Origin: Podaxis mareebaensis
Taxonomy: Eukaryota; Basidiomycota; Agaricomycetes; Agaricales; Agaricaceae
Assembly: GCA_018524725.1 (NCBI GenBank)
Contig: JAEUWP010000335.1
Location: 682,001-746,000, forward strand
Reading direction: 5' to 3'
Length of the DNA stretch: 64,000 nt
Notes under the pieces: generated by a model
Databases searched by the model: none
Told to the model about the DNA's origin: nothing
The model's input: only the letters and a program-made list of their open reading frames with translations
Program-made: the position numbers and the translations under genes
Part shown: in pieces, positions 54,718 through 64,000 of the stretch
Numbering within the stretch: the stretch's first letter is position 1
Layout: every line of letters starts with the position of its first letter

Positions 54718-57700
54718 ATGTTCGCAAGAGATGATACTGCATCGCTCACCATTGATGAGCTCACTTGGCTTTCAGCTAGCACTCTGATAGAAAACCACCA
54801 TGCACTAGCCGTAGGTTCTAGCCGTTGTAAGCCAGTGTCCAAAATTCTCATTGTTATTATTAGGAGTCTCCGTCCTCTGAACGGGGTCCGACAGCGCTTT
54901 TACGCTCCGTGTTCCACGACTCGATGTCAGACTGCGGTATAGGAAACGAAGACGAAGAGTACAGAAACGACGAGGATTCCCGATCCCATTCCCTCCAAAA
55001 TTCAGTTTCTGTATGTCTATCTCTTTTCTGTGTCCCCCCCCTACCTCCCTAATGTGCTCTGGGTCGCTGACTGATATGCCGTATTTCTTGAAAATTTTCT
55101 TGCAGATGTCGACAACCCCACCTCGGCACACTCAGGGGTCAGTAGGGGTGACATCAACTACGCCGAGTACCACTTCTCTTGCAAGTTCTAGCATCTATGG
55201 ATCGGCCGGAACTGCATCATCCTTTCAATCTGGTCGCCAGCCTATCACTCCCCCTCCCACCCCTCCAAGGCGTCACTTGTACCCCAAGCACCTGTCACAG
55301 GATTATCCGTCCGCAGCTACACCTCCCTCACCATCTCCTTCAGTGTCCTCGTCGACGCTGAGCAGTGTTAGTCGTCTACACCAGACAGAATGGATCTATC
55401 GACGGCCAAAATCCTCATCCCCTGCAAACGGCGCGCTCACGAACAGACACAGGTCTGCAAGCTCCAGTACCTCGTGTACTCCGCAGCTTTCACGCTCCCC
55501 TTCAGTTTCTTCCCGCACACACCGTGACAATGCCACTACTCCTACTAGAAGCTCTAAGCACCGGCAACACGCGGCTGCGATGCCACGACCCTCCTCCCCC
55601 GTGTTGATTTCCTCAACAAGCCAACTTGTAGAAGCTCCGAGCCTCGAATCTATCTCGCGGAGTCCGTCTGTCTGCTCGAATGCAACCGGTTTGAGGAGCG
55701 CTGCGAACGCCAGTGTTTCGAGTTTGCAGTTGCAGTCGTCTATTCGCGTTTCGCCACTGAAGAATAGAGTCCGTGGAACCTCCACTTCGGCGACTAGTCT
55801 CTCGGGTTCTGCTACTGTTGCTGTGGGAGAATCTTCCGTTTCTCCGCCACCGATTGTGGAGCGATGCCCAAGTAATACAAGCACAACGACGAATACCAGC
55901 ACAAGCACGGCTATTTGGTCCGCTATCCGCGCTAAGTACGGATCGTCGACACCTGAACGCAATCGCGTTCTCAAATCCATCCCTTCTCAATCCCAAATTG
56001 TCTTGGATTCGCCCGTAACGGCGACATTTATCGCACCTCCCTCTTCTTCGTCGCTACCCATCTCCACCAGGGACTTAATACCGCCCAAAACACCTCCGAA
56101 AGACCGGCATAAATCGGGTGATACCTCCTCATTACCTCCAGCGCTCCCACAGAAGGATAAAGATAGGCCTATCCACCGGCGTGATAAATTTGCTTCCGCT
56201 CCACCAATACCGGTGCCTGTCGTGGGTGGAAATGTGCCAATTACGCGCTCATTACCGTCATCATTATCCCCTGGTACGAACAATCCGTTATCCTCACCTT
56301 CTTTCAATATCGCCATGGGCGCATCTTCGTCTTCAATTTCGCCCTCTGGCGCCTCCAATTCCACTATCAAAGTCTCTTCTCATCGAAGCCGGAATCCGCG
56401 GGATCGGACGTCGTCATTAACATCTCAATGCAGTGTAACGACATCCACCACAACGCACACGATAGCGACGACAGGAACGACTAGTTCTTCATCTTCGCCG
56501 TCGCACCCTTACACACCCATAACCCCCTTACCGGACACTGTCCCCGTTCCCGGAGTGTATCATTACCGCAGTTCTTCGAACAGTTCCACCAGTACTCCGC
56601 CTTCTTACCTCCACGGACTCAGCGGGGAGAAGAGACCATTTCAGCATCGACATCAAAGACAAATCTCGACCAGTAGTAGCATAAGCACCAATGGCGGGGG
56701 TGCTGCGGCTGCTGTTGCTGCCAGATCACACGCATACGCTCAACTCACGGGTACGGCGAACGCTAAACGACGGCGACCTTCGACTTCGCCTGGTTCTGAT
56801 ACTTCTTCCGTCCATTCTCTCCCTTACTCACGTCAGTTTGGACTTGGACTTGGAGGACTCGGTGGGTCTGGGTACACGGGTGGTGGAGGACTTGGAAGTG
56901 AGGAAAGTGCGAGTACGTTGTTGCCACTCCCGATGCCGTTGTCCTCGTCGACTTTGACTCCGACTTTGACTTCGACATCGTATTCTCCACCTCCACCTCC
57001 TACGCCACCGCCGCATTCGTCTTCGGTTTCGTTATCTCATTATGGGAATTCACTTGTCTCCCGGTCGCCCCGTACGCCGCTTACAACCCATACACCACTC
57101 CATCACCACCTATCATTACCCAAATCAAAGTCGATACTCACTCGTACGTCATCTATGTCAACTAAGAATTCTGCGTGTGGTGGCACCGTCAAGAGTGTTA
57201 AATTTGTCGAAATACCTGAAGTGCATTATCGGTCGGGGTGTTATGAAGAGGATGGGAACGAATATGTCTATGGCTATGGAGCGTGCGGAAGTGACGCACA
57301 CGATTATGATGACGAAGAGGATGATGATGGGAATTTGGCTGTGGGTGCGAAGGGTGAAGGGCAGGAGGGGATTGTGCTGAGGGAGTGTATGGGAATCGAC
57401 GTGGAGGCGATTGACATGGATATTGATACGTATCTCGGGTGTGGAACGGAGGAAGAAGAGAAGGAGACCAAGATGAGTTTTAGAAGGAAGCAAGGTTTGG
57501 GGTGGAATTTCTTGTTGAGGGGGAGGAAGCAGGACAAGGACAAGGAGACGGATAAGTACAAGGGGAATGGAAGAGAAGACGATGATAAGGAGTGTGTGAC
57601 GCCTGCACTAGAGCAAGCACAGAAGAAGAACGAGGGGAAGAAAGAGGAGAAAGATAAAGAGAAGACGAATTCTGGTTTGGGGTTGAGGAGGTTTATGGGC

Positions 57701-58462
57701 CTCTCGGCGCGTAAGGCGCCACCTCCACCCCTTTCACTATCAATCAGTTCACCTTTCCCTCTTGGGCTTCGATCAACTACTCAGGCGGTTAACGAGGACA
57801 ACAATACAACTCAGAATAGCAAGGAACGCAGTACAAGTGCCCCAGTCTCACCTTCTCGCAAACTAATCTCGGGTCCTTACGTTCTAGGATCTCACCTTCC
57901 GTCACGTTCACCACCTACACATTCCCCATTACCCTCTCCGTCATCTTCGCTATTACATCACCCAATAGTCCCTCCCCGTTCAATTCCAACCTCATCATCC
58001 AATACATCACTCAATAAACTAAACGGCAACCCCACCAGACGGCGGCACCAGCACCAACTGTCTGTTCCTAACACTTTTGGCAACACTACTCACCGTGCCA
58101 GGTCCGCACGTGAGACACATCGTTCTACCGCCTCTGCGGCCACCGCCAGCGGGATCGGGATGAATACCGAACGACCCGTCGGTCCTAACATTGCAGGCAC
58201 GCGACCCAAAGGAATCATAGGTTCGGAGGTTCCCGATTTGGACACAGTCCCTATCCCTCTCAAGAACGCGCCCTCGTACGAGAGCTTCCGAAGTGCGAAG
58301 AGTTATGGTGGGCGCAGTGTCCGCAGTGAGGTTGGGAGCATGAAGAGTGCCAAGAGTGCGGGAGGTGCAAGCATACGGAGTTTCAAGACTTGGATGAACA
58401 AAGTTGGCGCCAGCGTTGGCGTTGGTAGCGGTGCTGGGATCGCTGTCGCCATTGCGGAATGA
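54718..58462 (+). CDS. Large Ser/Thr/Pro-rich protein, unrecognised
   Basis: Exons 54718-54810, 54864-55010 and 55106-58462 (GTAGGT...TTAG and GTATGT...TGCAG introns, both in frame) give 1198 residues. The N-terminus is MFARDDTASLTIDELTWLSA; then comes a very long Ser/Thr/Pro-rich disordered region with PPTPPRR and PPKTPPKDRH motifs that could bind SH3 domains. A short ordered-looking block, TVKSVKFVEIPEVHYRSGCY, is followed by acidic residues, a charged segment (KDKETDKYKGNGREDDDKE) and another disordered region. The end, SFRSAKSYGGRSVRSEVGSM then a Gly-rich hydrophobic stretch, is distinctive. I do not recognise a family. A regulatory or scaffold role is possible only as inference. Confidence 0.75.
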
Positions 58463-59641
58463 AGTGTCCTGGTTTATTTGCTGCTTTCCAATCACTCTTC
58501 TGCTATTTTCCGTTTCTTTACTCTTTCGATTTTTACATCACAATTACGATTGCTTGATTTATGATTATGAATTATTTTTTCTTTTTTTATTCACACGATT
58601 ATTATGGTTCTTCGGCGGATGGATTTCTGCTTGATTACGGCTATTCAGGCTCTTTATTTTCCTGATGACAGGGAGTGGTTTACAACCCGCGGATGGATCT
58701 TGTGATGCACCGGGTTCCCTGTGAAGCCGGGGCCACGACAGGAAAATGAGCGTATTAGATGGATGTACATAGACACTGCAATACACTTAATTACTTATGA
58801 AAGTTCCGAGCCTTGAATACCACGGCCTCCGTCTCAACTAGATTTATGTTTCTCCGCCGTCCTGCTGTAAAACCATTAAAACCATTAAGCGCACCTGGGA
58901 CGAAGAAAATTTCCGCCGCTCGTTGTTCTCAATCAGAATCATAGATTGCCACTTTGAAGTTTTCATCTCCGTCTCGAATCTGTGTATCCAGTAAGAGCTA
59001 CTCCTATTACAACCAGTTCTGAAGGATCCTCAGGGAGTTAGTCACATGTGCGATGTCGTCTAGGTCCTGAGTCTCTATGTAGTCACAAAAAGAGCGCAGG
59101 ACTGACATTCCAACATCGATCCCTCTTACGCGCAAAACCACCTCATCTTTCCTCGGGAACTCCCTCAAGAAGAGGAAAGTTATGTCCTCCAGGCCATCCC
59201 GACCGTCGCGAATATAACGTAGACAACGGGAGGAGGCGGAGGAACGAAACGCGCTAAAGGAAGAACCATGGGGGAAATGTGCCCTATTTATGATTGAACA
59301 CACCCGATCGGCATTTGCCGTAAAGACGTTTGATTGACTTTTGGCTCTCTCACCACCAGCTGCAATACACCGTTAGCATCAATCCCGGATTCAGGGGCTC
59401 AGGTCTATCAACTAGCATGAGGCGAGTGGAAACACAGCGCAAGGATAGCATTATGCAGCTAAATCTGCCTTCTGTAAGTAACGTCCAGTAAGGCGTGGGC
59501 CTATTTCTAATGAAAAATACAACTAGGGTAACCGATGCTGGACATTATAGTCGTGAGATTTGAATAAGGATAGGTTACAGAAGGGTAGAAGAGGGTGAAA
59601 AGAGGGTGCCAATCCACGTGAAAAAGGGTCAAAGCTAGGAC
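58463..59641. other. Intergenic region with one possible small gene
   Basis: 3' region of the Ser-rich gene (plus) and 3' region of the next gene (minus). A minus-strand frame at 59007-59303 (98 codons, containing LREFPRKDEVVLRVRGIDVG and LDDIAHVTNSL) looks somewhat protein-like but has no recognised family. Nothing else supported. Confidence 0.4.
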
Positions 59642-61487
59642 TCAACGACCAGCCACGACGGTGTGGCGTGGCAATAGGGTAGCTTTGCGCTTTGGAGTTT
59701 TCCCAGGATCTACCATCTCAGAGAGAGGCATAGGTAAAGGATTCACGAAGTCAGGTGGGTAAGATAGAGATGGATCATGCCTCAAGACGACGGGAGGTTT
59801 AATGTTCTGATAAATGGTGAGTTCCCGTGGTGGCGGCGTCGTATCCACAGTCTGAGAGATTGAAGCAGGGGGTGGGGCGTGTTGTGAGGCACGTATTCGA
59901 GTTTCTGTCCGAATGCGTTCCACTTCCTCCTCTTCATCGGAGGGTATCTCGTTGCCATCAAGGTCAAGACGTGCTGATTGAACAATCAGTTATGTCCTGT
60001 AGTAGATGCACGGACAAGAAAACAAACTCACCCCATCCTCTTCTCCGAGGCGGGTCATTCTGATTCGTGGATGCGTTAGCTGTTCCTTGTGGTGGAGGTG
60101 GAGGTGCAAGTGGCAGAGGTGCAATAGGATCTGTAGTCCGCAGAATATCGAGGTTCTGGCGGGGACTACTGAACCGATTTCTGTGTCGACGAGAAACGTT
60201 TGGGGAAGGCATCAACCAAGATATGGGATCACCGTCGTCCCAATCGACTGTTATATTGTGGACGAGTTCCTCCCCATTTCGGTCATAGCTCCTGCGCACA
60301 ACGTAATTACGACCTTGCAATGTAGATTCGGGAGCAGGAGGATATCGAGATTCTCGTGAAGGGTCGACCGTCTCCGGAGAGACGTAACTTGAGTGTCCGT
60401 CAAAAATTAGCGGTCGACTCTGCACATTGGAAGTTGAAGGGATCGGGAAGTTCTGTACCGAAAGGTTTGATAGAAGGGACAGACGTTCTGATGATCCAGA
60501 ATTTTGTCGGGTACTGTTGGGAACACTGCCGGCTCCGAGATCCCTTTGGGGGTTCAACGAGGAGCCCGGAGGTGTTTGAGAAGATGATTGTGGGGTCCCT
60601 TGGGAAGATTGCTGTGGAGATAGCTGGGGGAGACCTTGTGAAGATGTGCGTGCGAAGGTCGAGGTTCCGGGGGGAATGGTCCGCAACGGAACGGCTGGGG
60701 AAGTTCTTCTCCGTGCGTCCATAGCGCGCAGAACCCTTTCTAATTCCTCTTCGTAACTACTTGTCACGGAGGCAATAGAATTAAATGACCCTTCATATAT
60801 CTGTCCGATATCCCCCATTAACTGATTTGTGGCTGAAGTAGTATCGGCAACCGAAGGTGCCATGGCTATCCTGGCAGCAACCCGTCTTCCCAATAGGGTT
60901 GATCCATCGTCGCCCTGAGCAACACGGCCTGGTGGGCTGGTCCGTACCCTAGGGAATGTGCGAGGGACACTTCCAAACAAGTTCAGGGCGGGACCTGTTC
61001 GGGGTTCGACATCTATCAGATGCGAGGAACCTTCACTCACAAAGAGGTCAGACGAGAGTGAGTTGATACGAGTACCAGACCGAACGTGATTCCAAGGGGC
61101 CCGTTCCCTTGCGCCACGACCACCCCCCAGTTCTTCAGCAGAATGGGGGGAGGATACCGGTGGCAGTGAAAATGTGTCAGCATCGTGGCCGAGTGCATGT
61201 TGATCTTCCGGTACGCGAAGGCGAAGTTGGGAAAGAGCTGCCGGCAAGGACTCCGAAAGCTGTAAGAGACTCCGGCGAACTAGACGGATACGATTATATG
61301 CTGCGTCCAATGCTGCGGACGTCTGCTGCAAATGACGCTGAGTCTCCCTAGAAGCTTCGCTCACAGCGGATATCGTGGCGCGATGCAAAATGGAAGAATT
61401 AGGTGCTGTCACTTGTTCCTCGGGGACGTTGGGAGAATTGGGGGATGAAGGTGGAGAAGGGTAAGAATTGTTGCCGCTGGTGTCCAT
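59642..61487 (-). CDS. Disordered protein of unrecognised family
   Basis: Exons 60032-61487 and 59642-59973 (58-base GTGAGT...AATCAG intron) give 595 residues. The chosen ATG begins MDTSGNNSYPSPPSSPNSPN; an in-frame upstream ATG at 61688 exists but would add a basic leader without support. A helical stretch reads SRETQRHLQQTSAALDAAYN then RIRLVRRSLLQLSESL. Further on are Gln/Ser/Pro-rich disorder, the compact motif GRNYVVRRSYDRNGEELVHN then WDDGDPISWLMPSP, and a C-terminal block ARLDLDGNEIPSDEEEEVER and PPVVLRHDPSLSYPPDFVNP. The compact motifs suggest conservation, but I do not recognise the family. Confidence 0.72.
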
Positions 61488-61846
61488 GTGGATTGCCTTG
61501 AAATGAGCTGGCCAAATCTGTGAGTGTTCAAGGATAGCCACGCTTGGCGTTGGAAAGACCGTACTGTGAGGAAAATATAATAACAAAAGCCCGCTCAGAG
61601 TAGAACAATTGATTAGATTCGTGCGCCCAGGAGGCGCAGAAGAAGGTAGATAAAGGGGGGAGTGAACGTTTCTAGCAATGAGTACCATACAACGCCGCGA
61701 AACAAGGTGGCTGTGCCATCCCCTTATTCGGTATCTATTTCATTCCTTTATTCTCCGGCTTGTGATTATCCTGCCTGCTACACAAACTAGATTTCCAAGC
61801 ATCCACACGCGTTTCGCGATCACCGGCTCGGTCTACGTCTTGACAT
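61488..61846. other. Intergenic region
   Basis: 5' region of the disordered protein gene and 3' region of the MFS transporter gene (both minus). Nothing recognised. Confidence 0.5.
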
Positions 61847-64000
61847 TCACCTCCTGAGTGTTTGTCTCACCCTCGCCAGGAGCGGCCTGTCTCCAGTATA
61901 CGGAATAGCCAACAGGATGGACACAAACAAGAGCGCTGCACCCAGGATGCAGATCGCAAACCAACCCCTTTGGACACGATCATACATCTGAATGTGGAAT
62001 GTAATGAGCTGTACTTCTGCCGGTAACGTTTAGAATACCCACCTGGCCGCCAGCAACCGGACCAACTGTAAAGACGCTATCAGTCGAGCATCATTCTAAA
62101 TCTGACGGGGATGCTCACTGGTCGTACCAATACCGTAAGCAACATTGAACGCGGCATAGACATGCGCATCTTCACAAATCAATGAGCTAATGAGAAGGAC
62201 TGTGGAATCAAAGAACCCACATCCGACACCCCGAATGTTCCTCGACACTGCAGCAAGTTCGGCCGTCAAAGGAGAAATAGCCCCCGAGGTGAAGAAACCT
62301 GCAGAACGTGGTTAACTTTATTCCTGCGAGACCCTGAAGATAGCTCACTTTGTAGCGCAAACGCGATACCAAAGAGAGCGAGCGAACCGTCAAGGGTAAC
62401 CACTCCCCACCAAGGTATTGCCAGGAATATCGAAACTGTCGCTACCCATTCTGCTCCAAGAATATCTGTCAACCATCCTGTGATGGGGGAGGCTACAGAG
62501 CCCTTGAGTGTTCTTGGATATGATCACCGTGCGGAAATACCCACAAAAAAGCATCGGAACCGAGAGAGCCAAAAATAAAACCCCCACTCTCTGGGAGCTT
62601 AACCCCCAAACAGATTGCAGATGTAAAGGAAGCGCAGGCTCCTGACTGCTGTACACGAAACTATCACGGCGTCAATAGACAAGAATGGAGAACAGGATTA
62701 TGGAGCACACCCATAAACGAATGATATCAATAAAGCGACAAGGGCACGAGACGATTTTAACAGCTTAAACATCACTTGAAGCAGGGGCAGGGGCTTGCCT
62801 ACCACTGGCTTGGGACCAGCCACAGGATTTTCTTCACTTGTTTCAGGTGTTCTGTGTGATGAACTCTCTGTTTTACCCTCAGCATGCACCGTAGCCTTGG
62901 GTCCAGGATTGTTCGCTGATAGGGCGCCTTCCGGCCTAGGATCAGGAGTTTCTTCAAGGGTACCCTCAGTAGACTTTGATCGTAACGTAGGGTCCACACC
63001 CCACTTCATGGCCTCCGCTGGTTCGATAATGATGAGCCGAGAAACAAGATCGATGAAAGCAGCAATCAGCGCAAAGACGAATGGGCCCCGGAATCCGAAG
63101 TGATTGTACAGAACGCCTCCTATCGGGGGTGCGAGCACAAGCCTAAGAAGGAAAGCATTAACGGGTGATAACAATTCGAAAGGGGGTAATTAAAGAGTGT
63201 CCATACCCAAATGAAAGACCACTCATAGCAATCCCCAGTTGCCCTGGAGGCAGAGAGTTAGCACTGATTGGGACGTCTTCGGGAACGTGAGTAACGAACG
63301 TCCGATGATTTCAGGTGGTGTGGCGTCGCAGCTACTCGGAAGGATCAGCACTCTTTTCTGACAATAGAAGGACCAGTGAAACGCACAGGAAGGCCAGACC
63401 GACAACCCAGACGACTGAAGAGCTGGTTCCTTGCAAAACCCGGGCGACGCACATCACAGTGTACGTCGGGGCTTCCATAAACATAACCTGCGAGCCTATG
63501 AGCGCAAGTAGACCGGCGAGCATTGGGTATTTTCGAGCATTGTAGTGTTCTGACCACGCGGCAATTGGGATAGTGGCTTCGCCAATCTTGAGTTTAGATC
63601 GGACGAAGAAATACTGATCGCGTACAGACTAATAGACCTCCTGACTAAATCCATTAGTATAACTCGAAACTTGTTTGCGGCTGTGGAGAAACATGGCTCA
63701 CATAGGCGAATAATAACCAGCCTGACAAGGCGGAGATCCTGGTGTAACCCAAGTGCTCCAATTGAAATGGAACAACGGGTATGATGATAGAGTAAACGAC
63801 GACATCAACAGCGACGCCTCATAAGATTGAAACACCACGTCAGTAAGTATATGAAAACTCATTAAAAGCCTATTTCAGGTATACACACCCAAACCAATAA
63901 CATAGGTCGTGAACCAATACGACGATCTCCAGCGAAGTCCGCAAGGTGGTCGGTGACGGGGAGCGTCGACGTTCTCCGATGAGCCAGTTATCTGTGGCGG
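61847..64000 (-). CDS. MFS transporter, DHA-type (cut by window edge)
   Basis: Runs from beyond 64000 to the stop at 61847. Clear exons include 63889->64000 and 63702-63817; the rest were not resolved base by base. The first segment reads RWRSSYWFTTYVIGLGVAVD then VVVYSIIIPVVPFQLEHLGY, transmembrane helix 1. GWLLFAY, IAAWSEHYNARKYPMLAG, LLALIGSQVMFM and VARVLQGTSSSVVWVVGLAF give helices 2-4 with the conserved cytoplasmic loop, then APPIGGVLYNHFGFRGPFVF. A long hydrophilic loop follows (GVDPTLRSKSTEGTLEETP). The C-terminal six helices end ILGAALLFVSILLAIPY and a basic tail. The pattern fits proton-coupled drug or polyol exporters of the vesicular-amine-like branch; the substrate is unknown. 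Confidence 0.8.

Noticed and set aside
1..64000. tRNA genes, CRISPR arrays, transposons or viral sequences
   Set aside because: No tRNA arm pattern, direct-repeat array, terminal repeat, transposase, integrase or viral protein motif was found by eye.

Overview
The window looks like nuclear DNA of a mushroom-forming basidiomycete (Agaricomycetes). Almost every gene is broken by many 45-70 base GT-AG introns. The genes are fungal housekeeping and secreted-protein types. The dynein heavy chain lacks its tail, as expected for the two-gene dynein heavy chain described in Agaricomycetes. I rebuilt exon structures by hand from splice signals, reading frame and family motifs, so junctions are inferences unless stated otherwise.

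Layout. 1-407 (minus): start of an HMG-box regulator cut by the left edge. 824-1989 (plus): protein with only a cullin N-terminal region. 2050-4406 (minus): secreted PNGase A-type amidase. 4671-6285 (minus): secreted S1/P1 nuclease. 6693-7924 (minus): unrecognised nuclear-type protein. 8542-11958 (plus): UVRAG/Vps38-like autophagy and endosome factor. 13242-16886 (plus): Pumilio RNA-binding protein. 17580-17875 (minus): ribosomal protein uS14 (RPS29). 18558-20669 (plus): cytochrome P450. 20887-23154 (minus): SprT/GCNA-like protease. 23364-25715 (minus): mitochondrial fission adaptor Mdv1. 26276-27007 (minus): small membrane protein. 27378-28186 (plus): p23 co-chaperone.

28494-34837 holds two related secreted proteins transcribed away from each other, with a HAD phosphatase between them. 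One copy carries a cysteine-rich CBM19-like module; the other carries Asn/Gly-rich repeats. 35253-38067 is compact: Mgr2, Pex10 and SmE. 38068-49345 (plus) is the dynein motor gene. It is followed by homoserine kinase, an unrecognised Gln/Tyr-rich protein and mitochondrial ribosomal protein mL43; the last two start only 50 bases apart on opposite strands. A 1198-residue Ser-rich protein, an unrecognised conserved-type protein and an MFS transporter cut by the right edge close the window.

The most unusual feature is micro-exons. The S1/P1 nuclease appears to need coding exons of 5 and 7 bases, and Mgr2 one of 4 bases. In the nuclease, splicing them in puts all nine zinc ligands at exactly the spacing known for nuclease P1. 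No tRNA, rRNA, CRISPR array, transposon or viral element was recognised.
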